From assembly GCF_004799515.1 (NCBI RefSeq), contig NZ_SSMX01000053.1, forward strand, positions 62,001 to 126,000: a stretch of 64,000 nucleotides of DNA. Reading direction: 5' to 3'. A model generated the notes under the pieces. It worked only from the letters and a program-made list of their open reading frames with translations. It had not been told where the DNA came from and did no database searches. A program made the position numbers and the translations under genes. Below, one piece after another: positions 41,288 through 51,222 of this stretch (position 1 is its first letter; each line of letters opens with the position of its first letter). The DNA comes from Phenylobacterium sp. Lineage in GTDB: Bacteria > Pseudomonadota > Alphaproteobacteria > Caulobacterales > Caulobacteraceae.

Positions 41288-44200
41288 ATGAACGTGGAAG
41301 TCTCCCGACGCAGCTTCTTGAAAGCTGCGGGCGCGGGGGCGGCAGGGACGGCGCTGGGAGCCCTGGGCTTCGGCGAGGCGGAGGCGGCGATCCAGGCGCA
41401 TGTGCGAGCCTTCAAGCTCGCGCGGACGACCGAGACCCGCAACACCTGTCCCTACTGCTCGGTCGCCTGCGGCGTGATCATCTATTCCAAGGGCGACCTT
41501 CGGAAGGGCGAGAAGGCCGAGATCACCCACATCGAGGGGGACGCGGACCACCCGACCAACCGCGGCACGCTCTGCCCCAAGGGCGCGGCGCTGAAGGACT
41601 TCGTCCATTCGAGGACTCGCCTGCTGCATCCGCGCGTGCGCAAGCCCGGCTCGGACAGGTTCGAGCAGGTGAGCTGGGACAATGCGCTCGACCGGATCGC
41701 GCGCCTGATGAAGGACGACCGCGACAGGAACTTCGTCGTCAAGAACAAGGACGGCGCCACCGTCAACCGCTGGACGACGGTCGGCTTCCTGGGCGCCTCG
41801 GCCACCACCAACGAGACCGCGTACCTGACCTACAAGGTCGTGCGCGGCGCGGGGATCCTGCCGTTCGATAACCAGGCGCGCGTTTGACACGGACCTACGG
41901 TGTCCAGTTTGGGCCCTACGTTCGGTCGCGGCGCGATGACCAACTCCTGGACCGACATCCGCAACACGGATCTGGTCGTCGTCATGGGCGGCAACGCCGC
42001 CGAGGCCCACCCCTGCGGGTTTAAGTGGGTCACGGAGGCCAAGGCCAATCGCGGCGCGAAGCTGATCGTGATCGATCCGCGCTACACCCGCACCGCCTCG
42101 GTGTCGGACCTCTACATGCCGATCCGGCAAGGGACGGACATCGCCTTCCTGCTCGGCGTGATCCGTTTCTGCATGGAGAACGGCAAGGTCCAGTGGGAGT
42201 ACGTGAAGAACTTCACCAACGCGGCCTACGTCGTGAAGGAGGGCTTCGGCTACCAGGACGGTCTGTTCGCTGGCTACGACCCGGCCAAGCGGGCCTACGA
42301 CCACTCGACCTGGGATTACGACATCGGACCTGACGGCTTCGCGGTCAGCGATCCGACACTGCAGAACCCGCGCTGCGTCTGGAACCTGCTGAAAGAGCAC
42401 GTCGCCATCTACACGCCCGAGATGGTCGAGCGCATCTGCGGGACGCCGAAGGCCAAGTTCCTGAAGGCCGCGGCGATGATGGCCGAGACGTCCTCGCCGG
42501 CCAAGGCGATGACCTCGATGTACGCCCTGGGTTGGACCCAGCACAGCAAGGGCTGCCAGAACATCCGCGCCATGGCGATGCTCCAGCTGATCCTGGGCAA
42601 CATCGGCATCCGCGGCGGCGGCATGAACGCGCTCAGGGGCCACTCCAACATCCAGGGCCTGACCGACCTGGGCCTGATGTCGGAGCTGATGCCGGGCTAC
42701 CTCAACATGCCCAACGAGACGGAGGTCGACCTCAAGACCTACCTCTCCACACGCCAGTACAAGCCGCTCAAGCCCAACCAGACGAGCTACTGGCAGAACT
42801 ATCCCAAGTTCGTCGTCAGCCTGCAGAAAGCCCTGTTCGGCGATGCGGCCACCCAGGACAACGACTGGGCCTACGACTACATCCCCAAGCTCGACAAGCC
42901 CTACTACGACGTCCTGCAGACCTTCGAGCTGATGCACCAGGGCAAGGTCACCGGCTATTTCTGCCAGGGGTTCAACCCCCTGCTGGCCTTCCCCAACCGC
43001 GCCAAGATCACCCAGTCCCTGTCCAACCTGAAGTGGCTGGTGACCATGGATCCCCTGGACACCGAGACCTCGCGCTTCTGGGAGAACCACGGCGACTACA
43101 ACAACGTGGAAACCGCCAAGATCCAGACCGAGGTCATCCAGCTTCCCACCACCTGTTTCGCCGAGGAGGAAGGTTCGCTCACCAATTCGGGCCGTTGGCT
43201 GCAGTGGCACTGGCCGGCCGGCTCGCCGCCGGGCGAAGCCCAGCACGACAACTGGATCATGGCCCAGATCTTCGTCCGCCTGCGCGACCTCTATCGCAAG
43301 GAAGGCGGGGTGTTCCCCGACGCGATCCTCAACCTGACCTGGACCTACGCCAATCCCGGCGAGCCCCTGGCGGCGGAGCTGGCCCGCGAGATCAATGGCA
43401 GGGCCCTCGCCGACGTCCACGACCCGAAGGACAAGACCAAGGTCGTGACGCCCGCAGGCAAGCAGTTATTGAACTTCTCGCAGCTGCAGGACGACGGCAC
43501 GACGGCCTGCGGCTGCTGGATCTATTCCGGCTGCTTCAACGAGGCCGGCAACAACATGGCCCTGCGCGACAACGTCGATCACGACGGCCTGGGGACCTAT
43601 GCGGGCTGGTCGTGGTCGTGGCCGCTCAATCGGCGCATCCTCTACAACCGCGCCTCCGCCGATCTCGAGGGCAAGCCCTGGGATCCCAGCCGCAAGATCC
43701 TGGAATGGGACACCGGGCAGGCGAAGTGGGTCGGCGGCGACGTGCCCGACATCGCGCCGACCGCCAAGCCGCAGGAGGTCGGTCCCTTCATCATGAACGC
43801 CGAGGGCGTCTCCCGCCTGTTCGCGCGCGGCCTGATGAAGGAAGGCCCCTTCCCGATCCACTACGAGCCGTTCGAATCCCCGATCGACAATCCGATCAAT
43901 CCGAAGATCAGGGGCAACCCGGCCGCGCGAGTGTTCGCCAACGACCTGGCCCAATTCGCCACGTCCGAGGAGTTCCCCTATGCCGCCACCAGCTACCGCC
44001 TGACCGAGCACTTCCACTACTGGACCAAGCATAACCGGGTGAACTCGGCCCTGCAGCCGGAGTTCTTCGTGGAGATCTCCGAGCAGCTCGCCAAGGAGAA
44101 GGGCGTCTCGGCCGGCGGCTGGGTGCGGGTCTGGTCCAAGCGCGGCTCGGTCAAGGCCAAGGCGGTGGTGACCAAGCGGATCAAGCCGCTGATCTGCGAC

Positions 44201-44377
44201 GGCAAGACGGTCCACATCGTGGGCATACCGCTGCACTGGGGCTTCACCGGCGCGGCGCGAAAGGGCTTCGGCCCGAACTCGCTCACGCCCTTCGTTGGCG
44301 ACGCCAACACCCAGACGCCGGAGTTCAAGGCGTTCCTGGTGAACCTCGAGCCGACGACCCCGCCGGAGGGACACTGA
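41288..44377 (+). CDS. fdnG: Formate dehydrogenase-N-type catalytic subunit, selenoprotein (Sec200)
   Basis: This 1029-residue molybdoenzyme subunit oxidises formate to CO2 in the periplasm. An in-frame TGA at 41885-41887 (codon 200) falls in DNQARV-U-HGPTVSSLGPTFGRG, exactly where FdnG/FdoG have selenocysteine, so the gene is one reading frame through the TGA. A hairpin just after it fits a bacterial SECIS. The N-terminus is a Tat signal (SRRSFLKAAGAG), then the 4Fe-4S motif CPYCSVACGV with later Cys (GTLCPKGA), and bis-MGD-binding domains to the C-terminus. The ribosome-binding site is GGAGGAG. Conventional ORF calling splits this gene in two. Confidence 0.96.
41885..41916 (+). promoter_or_regulatory. 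Selenocysteine UGA codon and bacterial SECIS element
   Basis: UGA at 41885-41887 is followed by a hairpin: GG (41899-41900), bulged U (41901), GUCC (41902-41905), loop AGUUU (41906-41910), GGGC-CC (41911-41916). The bulged U and the 18-nt distance from UGA to the loop match E. coli fdnG/fdhF, where SelB binds GGUU-bulge/GGUCU loops. Confidence 0.75.
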
Positions 44378-44378
44378 C

Positions 44379-45350
44379 ATGCTCGACAGCCCGCGCGACC
44401 CCGCCGTCAGCAATCCCCCCGTCCAGGGCTTCAAGGAGAACTTGGGCAAGGGCGACGTCGTCCGGCGTTCGGCGACGGCGTCCCTGCCGCCGCCGACCCG
44501 GAAGCTCGACGAGGTCGCCAAGCTGATCGACGTGTCCAAATGCATCGGCTGCAAGGCGTGCCAGTCCGCCTGCGTCGAGTGGAACGACACCCAGCCGGAC
44601 ATCGAGGAGAACGTCGGGGCGTACACCAACCCCCACGACCTCACTCCCGACATGTTCACCCTGATGCGGTTCGAGGAGTGGGAGAACCCCGCGACGAGCG
44701 ACCTCGAATGGCTGATCCGCAAGGACGGCTGCATGCATTGCGAAGATCCGGGATGCCTCAAGGCCTGCCCGTCGCCCGGCGCGATCGTCCAGTATTCGAA
44801 CGGCATCGTGGACATCGACCACGACGCCTGCATCGGCTGCGGCTACTGCGTGAAGGGTTGCCCCTTCGACATCCCCCGCGTCTCGAAGAAGGACCACAAG
44901 GCCTACAAGTGCACGCTCTGCTCCGACCGGGTCGCGGTCGGCCAGGGGCCGGCCTGCGCCAAGGCCTGCCCGACCCAGGCCATCGTGTTCGGGACCAAGA
45001 CGGAGATGAAGGCGCACGCCGAGGAGCGGATCGCCGACCTCAAATCCCGCGGCTATGAGAACGCGGGCCTCTACGATCCGAAGGGCGTCGGCGGCACCCA
45101 TGTGATGTACGTGCTGCACCACGCGGACAAGCCGCACATCTACAGCGGCCTGCCCGACGATCCGGCCATCTCGCCGGTGGTGACGGCCTGGAAGGGCGTC
45201 ACCAAGTCGGCGGGTCTCCTGGCCATGGGATTGGCTGCGGCCGCCACCATCGCGCACGGGATCTTCGCCAAGCCCGACCGTGTGACGGCCGAAGACGAGG
45301 ACGCGGGACGAGCGCTCGCCGAGGGTGACGGGACGGGAGGCCGCCCATGA
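44379..45350 (+). CDS. fdnH: Formate dehydrogenase iron-sulfur subunit (FdnH-like)
   Basis: This is a 323-residue beta subunit carrying four 4Fe-4S clusters. Cysteine groups are CIGCKACQSAC, CMHCEDPGCLKAC, CIGCGYCVKGC and CTLC with CAKAC. It transfers electrons from the catalytic subunit to cytochrome b. The C-terminus has a single membrane helix (SAGLLAMGLAAAATIAHGI) that anchors it, as in FdnH. The start is 1 bp after the catalytic subunit stop and the end overlaps the next gene by 4 bp (ATGA), a tightly coupled operon. Confidence 0.95.
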   Translation: MLDSPRDPAVSNPPVQGFKENLGKGDVVRRSATASLPPPTRKLDEVAKLIDVSKCIGCKACQSACVEWNDTQPDIEENVGAYTNPHDLTPDMFTLMRFEEWENPATSDLEWLIRKDGCMHCEDPGCLKACPSPGAIVQYSNGIVDIDHDACIGCGYCVKGCPFDIPRVSKKDHKAYKCTLCSDRVAVGQGPACAKACPTQAIVFGTKTEMKAHAEERIADLKSRGYENAGLYDPKGVGGTHVMYVLHHADKPHIYSGLPDDPAISPVVTAWKGVTKSAGLLAMGLAAAATIAHGIFAKPDRVTAEDEDAGRALAEGDGTGGRP

Positions 45351-46036
45351 GCCAACCCACGCTCGTCGAGCCCGGCGACGCCATCCGCCCCGGCGAGCCG
45401 CCGGTCGTCGAGCGCTATCGGGCCGGCGCCCGGATCAACCACTGGATCACCGCCCTGACCATGGTGCTGCTGATCCTGTCGGGCCTCGGCCTGTTCCATC
45501 CGGCGCTGTTCTTCCTGACCTCGCTGTTCGGCGGCGGACAGATCGCGCGCACGCTTCATCCGCTGTTCGGCCTGGTCCTGGCGGCGAGCTTCCTCTTGCT
45601 GTTCCTGCAGTTCTGGCGCGGCAACCTCTGGAAGCCGGAGGACGGCGCCTGGGTCGCCCACCTCGGCGACCTGGTCGCCGGCCACGACGAGAAGATGCCT
45701 GAGGTGGGCAAGTACAACGCCGGCCAGAAGTTCGTCTTCTGGTCGCTGGCGGCGCTGATCGTCGTGATGCTGACCACCGGCATCATGATCTGGGATCAGT
45801 TCTTCGAGGGGCTCACGCCGATCCCGGCGCAGCGCATCGCCCTTATCGTCCATGCCGTGTCGGCGGTTTTCGTGATCCTGGTGATCATCCTACACGTCTA
45901 CGCGGCGATCTGGGTCCGCGGCAGCTTCGACGCCATGATCAAGGGTCACGTGACGGCGGGTTGGGCCTGGCGGCATCACCGCAAATGGTTTCGTCAGCTG
46001 GCTGAGCGTCGCGCGGCCGGAACGGATCGGCTATAG
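45347..46036 (+). CDS. fdnI: Formate dehydrogenase cytochrome b556 subunit (FdnI-like)
   Basis: This 229-residue membrane protein has four hydrophobic helices (about 40-60, 75-95, 130-150, 170-195) and conserved heme-ligand histidines, including INHWITAL near the N-terminus and the later LIVHAVSAVFVILVIILHVYAAIW. It oxidises the beta subunit and reduces quinone. It lacks a signal peptide, as expected for a multipass subunit. It completes the fdnGHI set. Confidence 0.93.
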   Translation: MSQPTLVEPGDAIRPGEPPVVERYRAGARINHWITALTMVLLILSGLGLFHPALFFLTSLFGGGQIARTLHPLFGLVLAASFLLLFLQFWRGNLWKPEDGAWVAHLGDLVAGHDEKMPEVGKYNAGQKFVFWSLAALIVVMLTTGIMIWDQFFEGLTPIPAQRIALIVHAVSAVFVILVIILHVYAAIWVRGSFDAMIKGHVTAGWAWRHHRKWFRQLAERRAAGTDRL

Positions 46037-46080
46037 GAGCGGAGAACCGCAACCGTGGCCCGGCGGGCTCGGGAGACAGG

Positions 46081-46998
46081 ATGTCCGATTCCCACAGCGT
46101 CGAGCCCGACCCATCGAGGATCGGCCGGGTCGGGACGGCTCCGTTCGTCTTCCTCCCCGATCCCGAAGAACTATTCGCCCGCCGCTCCGCGCGCCTGAGG
46201 GTGCTGGCCGCGTCCAGCGAGCTGGGTCCCTACCTCAACTTCCTGGCGGCGATCGCCGAGGCCCAGGCTGACATCGTCTCCGCCACGCCCGCGCCGGCTC
46301 CTCCGCCGGCCGAGGCGCTCGCCCGCGCTCGCGAATTCGCCATGCCGTCGCTCGACCGGGCGACCGCCGCGTCCGACGCCGGTCTGCGCGAGACCTGCCG
46401 CGCATTGTTCGCCGCCCTGGCCGCCGCGCCCAAGCCCGCCGCCGCCGAAGCCGCCCTCGCCCGCGTCCGTCAGGCCGATGACGCGGAGCTCGATCACCTG
46501 ATCGCCGCGGCGCTCGGCGACGTGGCGCCGACGTCGGAGGTCGCCGAGCACATCCTTCTGACTGCGGCCCTGCAGATCCATTTCACACGCCTGGCCGCGC
46601 AGCTCGAACCGGACGCGCTCAAGCCTGTCGGTACGGGCGCCTGCCCCGCCTGCGGCGGGCCGCCGGCCGTCTCGATCATCTCCGGCCGGGCCGGCGCGGA
46701 GGGCGCGCGCTATGCGGCTTGCGCCCTGTGCTCGACCCTCTGGAACGAGGTGCGGGTGAAATGCCTCGCCTGCGGCTCGACCGAAGGCGTCGGCTACGAG
46801 GAGATCGAGGGCCACGCGGGGACCGTCAAGGCCGAGACCTGTGACACCTGCAGCGGCTATCTGAAGGTGCTCTACCAGGACAAGGACCCCGCGCTGGAGC
46901 CCATCGCCGACGACGTGGCGAGCCTCGCCCTCGACCAGCTGCTGCGCGGGAGCGACTACCGGCGGGCCGGCGTGGATCCCTATCTGGTGGGGTATTGA
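46081..46998 (+). CDS. fdhE: Formate dehydrogenase accessory protein FdhE
   Basis: This is a 305-residue cytosolic protein needed to mature Tat-exported formate dehydrogenase. The C-terminal half has the FdhE zinc-ribbon/iron-binding CxxC pairs: CPACGGPP, CALCSTLWNEVRVKCLACGSTEG and CDTCSGYLKV. The N-terminal half is helical and Ala-rich. It is directly downstream of fdnI on the same strand and 4 bp before the selA start, so the Se-decoding genes are in one transcript with the enzyme. Confidence 0.93.
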   Translation: MSDSHSVEPDPSRIGRVGTAPFVFLPDPEELFARRSARLRVLAASSELGPYLNFLAAIAEAQADIVSATPAPAPPPAEALARAREFAMPSLDRATAASDAGLRETCRALFAALAAAPKPAAAEAALARVRQADDAELDHLIAAALGDVAPTSEVAEHILLTAALQIHFTRLAAQLEPDALKPVGTGACPACGGPPAVSIISGRAGAEGARYAACALCSTLWNEVRVKCLACGSTEGVGYEEIEGHAGTVKAETCDTCSGYLKVLYQDKDPALEPIADDVASLALDQLLRGSDYRRAGVDPYLVGY

Positions 46999-47002
46999 GG
47001 CG

Positions 47003-48412
47003 GTGGCGACCTCCGCGCCGCGAAGCCTTCGAAACCTGCCCTCCGTCGACCTGGTGCTGAACACGGCCGAGGCGGAGGCGCTGAGGGGTCGGTTCGGCCG
47101 CCCCGCCCTGACCGACGCCATCCGCGCCGAGCTCGACGAGGCTCGCGCCGCGTTCCGCGAAAGCGACGGCGGCCTCCCCGATGTCGGCCAGATCGCCGCC
47201 CGCGCGGGCGCGCGCCTGGAGCAGGCGAGCCAGCCGAGCCTGCGTCCGGTGTTCAATCTGACGGGCGTGGTGCTGCACACCAATCTCGGGCGCGCCATCC
47301 TCGCCGACGCCGCCGTCGAGGCCGCCATCGGAGCCATGCGCATGGCCGCCGCACTGGAGTTCGACGTCGCCTCCGGCAAGCGGGGCGAACGGGACGAGCA
47401 CGTCCGCCAACTGCTGTGCGAATTGACCGGCGCCGAGGACGCCACGGTGGTCAACAACAACGCCGCCGCCGTCCTGCTCACGCTCAACAGCCTGAGCCGC
47501 GGGCGCGAAGCGATCGTTTCCCGCGGCGAGCTGATCGAGATCGGCGCCGCCTTCCGCCTGCCCGACATCATGGCCCGCGCCGGCGCCAGGCTGGCCGAGG
47601 TCGGCACGACCAACCGGACCCATCCGCGCGACTATACCGCGGCCCTCGGCCCGCGCTCCGGGGTGATCCTGAAGGTCCATACCTCCAACTACCGGATCGA
47701 GGGTTTCACCACCGGGGTCGGCGCGGCGACGCTTGCCGGGATCGCGCGGGAGGCCGGCGTTCCGCTGGTCCACGATCTGGGTTCGGGTGTGCTGGTCGAC
47801 CTGTCGCGCTATGGCCTGGAGAAGGAGCCCACGGTGCGCGAGGCGATCGCCGCCGGCGCCGACCTCGTCACCTTTTCCGGCGACAAGCTGCTGGGCGGGC
47901 CGCAGGCGGGTTTCATCGTCGGCCGGCGCGACCTCCTCGCCCGGATCGGCCGCAACCCCATGAAGCGCGCGCTTCGCGTGGACAAGATCCGCCTCGCCGC
48001 CATCGAAGCGACCCTGAAGCTCTATCGCGACCCGGACCGCCTGGCCGAGCGCCTGCCAACCGTGCGTCTGCTCGCCCGCCCCGAGGCCGAAATCGCCGCC
48101 CAGGCGCGGGGCCTAGCCCCGGCCATCGCTGCGGCGCTGGGGGACCGCTACGCGGTCGAGGTCGCGTCCTGCCGCAGCGAGGTGGGCTCCGGCGCCCTTC
48201 CGCTCGAGACCCTGCCCAGCGCTGGCCTCGCCATCCACGGGCTGGGCCGCGGCGGCGGGCTCGAACGGCTGGCGGCGCGGTTTCGGGCGCTCTCGACGCC
48301 GGTGATCGGCCGGATCGACGGCGGCGCGCTGATGCTGGACCTGCGTTGTCTGGAGGACGAGGCCGCCTTCCGGTCGGTCCTCGCGGAGCTCGCCGGCGAC
48401 CCGCCGGCCTGA
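47003..48412 (+). CDS. selA: L-seryl-tRNA(Sec) selenium transferase SelA
   Basis: This 469-residue PLP enzyme converts Ser-tRNA-Sec to Sec-tRNA-Sec using selenophosphate. The PLP lysine is Lys295 in FSGDKLLGGPQAG, the same position as in E. coli SelA. The N-terminal half has FNLTGVVLHTNLGRA and VVNNNAAAVLL. The start is GTG 47003. It is followed by selB after 9 bp. The selenophosphate synthetase gene selD, needed to supply the substrate, is not in the window. Confidence 0.95.
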   Translation: MATSAPRSLRNLPSVDLVLNTAEAEALRGRFGRPALTDAIRAELDEARAAFRESDGGLPDVGQIAARAGARLEQASQPSLRPVFNLTGVVLHTNLGRAILADAAVEAAIGAMRMAAALEFDVASGKRGERDEHVRQLLCELTGAEDATVVNNNAAAVLLTLNSLSRGREAIVSRGELIEIGAAFRLPDIMARAGARLAEVGTTNRTHPRDYTAALGPRSGVILKVHTSNYRIEGFTTGVGAATLAGIAREAGVPLVHDLGSGVLVDLSRYGLEKEPTVREAIAAGADLVTFSGDKLLGGPQAGFIVGRRDLLARIGRNPMKRALRVDKIRLAAIEATLKLYRDPDRLAERLPTVRLLARPEAEIAAQARGLAPAIAAALGDRYAVEVASCRSEVGSGALPLETLPSAGLAIHGLGRGGGLERLAARFRALSTPVIGRIDGGALMLDLRCLEDEAAFRSVLAELAGDPPA

Positions 48413-48421
48413 GGCGGTCTC

Positions 48422-50353
48422 ATGATCGTCGGCACCGCGGGCCACATCGACCACGGCAAGACCTCACTGGTGCGCGCCCTGACCGGCGTCGACACCGACC
48501 GGCTGAAGGAAGAGAAGGCCCGCGGCATCACCATAGAGCTCGGCTTCGCCTACCTGCCGGCCCCCGGCGGCGAGACGATCGGCTTCGTCGACGTGCCCGG
48601 CCACGAGCGGTTCGTCCGCACCATGGTCGCCGGATCGAGCGGCATCGACTTCGCCCTGCTGGCCGTGGCCGCCGACGACGGATGCAAGCCGCAGACCTTC
48701 GAGCATCTCGCCATCCTGGACATGCTGGGCGTCCGCCGCGGCCTGGTGGCGTTGACCAAGGCCGACGCGGTCCCGCCCGGGCGTGTCGCCGAGGTCATGG
48801 GCGACATGGCGGGGATCCTCGCCGACGGCCCCTTGGCGGACGCGCCGGTCCTGCCGGTCTCCGCCGTCACCGGCGAGGGGCTGGAGCCGTTGCGCGAATG
48901 GCTCTTCCGCGCCGCGGGGGACCCCATCCAGCGCCCCGTCGAGAGCCGCTTCCGCCTGGCGGTCGACCGCGTCTTCACCCTCGCGGGCGCGGGCGTCATC
49001 GTGACCGGCACGGCGCTGTCGGGCGAGGTCCGGGTCGGCGACCGGGTGTTGCTGAGCCCGCAGGGGCTTCCCGCACGGGTGCGGGCGCTCCACGTGCAGA
49101 ACCGCCCAGCCCCGATCGGCCGGGCCGGCCAGCGTTGCGCCCTGAACCTTTCCGGCGAGGGTGTGACGACGGACGCCATCCACCGCGGCGACATGGCGCT
49201 GGACCCCGAGTTGCACGCGCCTGCCGACCGCATCGATGCCAGCCTGCGGCTGCTCCCCGGCGAAGGCGCGGCGCTGCGTCCGTGGTTCCCTGTCCGCCTG
49301 CACCACGCCGCCGCCGAGGTCGCCGCGCGGATCGTGAGGCTGGACGATGAGCCACTCTCCGCGGGTGGCTCCGCCATGGTGCAGCTCGTCCTCGAACGGC
49401 CGATTGCGGTAGCCTCAAGCGACCGGTTCGTCATCCGTGACGTGTCTGGCCAGCGCACGCTGGGCGGCGGGCGCTTCCTCGACCTGAGGGCCCCAGCCCG
49501 CAAGCGGCGGACGCCCGAGCGGATCGGTCAGCTTCAGGCCCTGACCTTGTCGAGCCCGGCCGAAGTCCTCGGCGCCCTCCTCGACGCCGCGCCGCACCAC
49601 TGCGACTGGCGCGCCTTCCGCCGCGATCACGCTCTTTCCGAGGCCCAGGCGCACGCTCTCGCCCAGGAGCTTGCCCTTGTCGTCCTAGAGGCGGGCGACG
49701 ACGCGGTGGCGCTGCTGCCGGCGCGCTGGGCGGCGCTGACCGCGGACATCATGGCCGCCCTCGCCGCCCTCCATGCCGAGCATCCCGATGTGCAGGGCCT
49801 GGGCCGCGAGCGCCTGCGCCTGATGCTGCAGCCGCGGCTGCCGGCGCCGGCCTTCGCGGCCGCCCTGCAGAGCCTGGCGCGCGGCCAGGGTATCGCGCTC
49901 GACGGCGCCTTCGTCCGTCTCGCCACCCACACCGTTCGCCTGACCGAGGCCGATGAAGCGCTGTGGGACGAGATCGCGCCGCGGCTCGGCGCCGCCGAGC
50001 GCTTTCGGCCGCCCCGCGTGCGGGACCTGGCCGAGGCGCTTGGCCGTCCTGAAGGCGACATCCGGCGGCTATGCAAGCTCTGCGCGCGCCTCGGCCGCGT
50101 CGACGAGGTGGCGCACGACCACTTCTTCCTCCGCGGAACGGTGCAGGAGATGGCGGACATCGTCGCCCGCTTGTCCGCCCAGTCGGCTGACGGCGTCTTC
50201 ACCGCGGCGGCGTTCCGGGACCAGGTCGACAACGGCCGCAAGGTCGCCATCCAGATACTCGACTTCTTCGACCGGCATGGCGTGACCTTGCGGCGGGGCG
50301 ACCAGCGGCGGGTGAACAAGCATCGCCTGGACCTGTTCGGGACCGCGGTCTAA
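48422..50353 (+). CDS. selB: Selenocysteine-specific elongation factor SelB
   Basis: This is a 643-residue GTPase. The EF-Tu-like part has G1 GTAGHIDHGKTSL, the switch region RLKEEKARGITIELGFAYL, DVPGHERFVRTM (G3) and ALTKADAV (G4). C-terminal winged-helix repeats (about 430-640, ending NGRKVAIQILDFFDRHGVTLRRGDQRRV) bind the SECIS hairpin. It delivers Sec-tRNA-Sec to ribosomes paused at UGA. It is followed 11 bp later by the tRNA-Sec gene. Confidence 0.95.
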   Translation: MIVGTAGHIDHGKTSLVRALTGVDTDRLKEEKARGITIELGFAYLPAPGGETIGFVDVPGHERFVRTMVAGSSGIDFALLAVAADDGCKPQTFEHLAILDMLGVRRGLVALTKADAVPPGRVAEVMGDMAGILADGPLADAPVLPVSAVTGEGLEPLREWLFRAAGDPIQRPVESRFRLAVDRVFTLAGAGVIVTGTALSGEVRVGDRVLLSPQGLPARVRALHVQNRPAPIGRAGQRCALNLSGEGVTTDAIHRGDMALDPELHAPADRIDASLRLLPGEGAALRPWFPVRLHHAAAEVAARIVRLDDEPLSAGGSAMVQLVLERPIAVASSDRFVIRDVSGQRTLGGGRFLDLRAPARKRRTPERIGQLQALTLSSPAEVLGALLDAAPHHCDWRAFRRDHALSEAQAHALAQELALVVLEAGDDAVALLPARWAALTADIMAALAALHAEHPDVQGLGRERLRLMLQPRLPAPAFAAALQSLARGQGIALDGAFVRLATHTVRLTEADEALWDEIAPRLGAAERFRPPRVRDLAEALGRPEGDIRRLCKLCARLGRVDEVAHDHFFLRGTVQEMADIVARLSAQSADGVFTAAAFRDQVDNGRKVAIQILDFFDRHGVTLRRGDQRRVNKHRLDLFGTAV

Positions 50354-50363
50354 GCACGATCTC

Positions 50364-50459
50364 GGAAGAGACCCGTCTCCGGTGGGGCGTCCGGACTTCA
50401 AATCCGGGTGGGGCAGCGAGCCTGTCCCTCGTGGGTTCGACTCCCACTCTCTTCCGCCA
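50364..50459 (+). tRNA. selC: tRNA-Sec (UCA), selC
   Basis: This is a 96-nt long-variable-arm tRNA. The 8-bp acceptor stem starts GGAAGAGA and pairs with TCTCTTCC, then GCCA follows. Anticodon TCA lies in CGGACTTCAAATCCGG. The layout is the same as E. coli selC (95 nt). It is located 11 bp after selB and 1 bp before the end of the convergent molybdoenzyme gene. Confidence 0.96.
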
Positions 50460-50460
50460 A

Positions 50461-51222
50461 CTAGATACCCGCGTACCACTCGTAGCCGCGGTCTTCCCAA
50501 TAGCCGCCGCCGCCGCCCTCGATGTGGTCCAGGCTGTTGGTCACCTCGATGCCCATGACGTACTTCGCCTGCTTGTAGCCGAGCTGGCGCTCAACCCGCA
50601 GGCGGATCGGCGCGCCGTGGGCGACGGCCAAGGGCTGGCCGTTCATGGTGTGGGCGAGGATGGTCTGCGGGTGGAAGGCGTCGAAGAGGTCGATGCTCTC
50701 GTAGTAGCGGCTGTCACCCAGGGTGTCGGCGCAGTGGAAGACCACATACCGGGCGTGCGGCTGCAGGCCGGCGGTGCGCAGCAGGCCGCTGAGCTGCGGC
50801 CCGGTCCACTGCCCGATGGCGCTCCAGCCCTCGACGCAATCGTGGCGGGTCGTCTGGGTGCGGGCCGGCAGGGCGCGAAGCTGGGCGAGGCTAAGGGCCA
50901 GCGGCCGCTGGACGAGGCCGGTGACGGTCAGCGCCCAGTTGGCGAACCGGCTCTGAACCAACGCCAGATAGGCCGGGTCTTGCGGCGCGATGGAGCCATT
51001 GGCCTTGAAGACGCGGGAGATCTCGGAGGTTTTGAACTCCCGCGCCAAGGGCTGGCCCGCCAGCAGCAGGCGCTGGGCGCTCATGTTCAGCTGATCGTCC
51101 CGATCGAGGAACTTCGCGGCTTCAGGCGCTTGGGAAAGCCGGTCGCAGCCGGCAAGCCACAGGCCGCCGAGCGCGGTTCCGCTGACGATGAGGCCGCGCC
51201 GAGAGAGGAGGGTCCTGCTCAA
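50461..51222 (-). CDS. Sulfite-oxidase-fold molybdopterin oxidoreductase
   Basis: This is a 253-residue protein. The start is TTG 51222, overlapping the cytochrome b stop (TTGA). The N-terminus is a Tat-like signal SRRGLIVSGTALGGLWLAGC that ends in a lipobox-like Cys. The sulfite oxidase-type Mo domain has the cofactor cysteine in TRHDCVEGWSAIGQW and later PIRLRVERQLGYKQAKYV. It is a mono-pyranopterin Mo enzyme of the SUOX fold; the substrate may be a sulfoxide or sulfite. It is paired with the cytochrome b gene upstream. Confidence 0.88.
   Translation of the reverse strand: MSRTLLSRRGLIVSGTALGGLWLAGCDRLSQAPEAAKFLDRDDQLNMSAQRLLLAGQPLAREFKTSEISRVFKANGSIAPQDPAYLALVQSRFANWALTVTGLVQRPLALSLAQLRALPARTQTTRHDCVEGWSAIGQWTGPQLSGLLRTAGLQPHARYVVFHCADTLGDSRYYESIDLFDAFHPQTILAHTMNGQPLAVAHGAPIRLRVERQLGYKQAKYVMGIEVTNSLDHIEGGGGGYWEDRGYEWYAGI

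Noticed and set aside
41195..41887. Short formate dehydrogenase fragment ending at TGA, suggesting a pseudogene or frameshift
   Set aside because: The TGA is at the exact Sec position, the downstream frame continues without shift, and the full Sec machinery is adjacent.
41231..43420. Long minus-strand open frame opposite fdnG
   Set aside because: High-GC shadow of the selenoprotein gene; composition is Gly/Arg/Val/His-rich without domains. The same holds for 43466-44833, 55256-57454 and 20030-21703.
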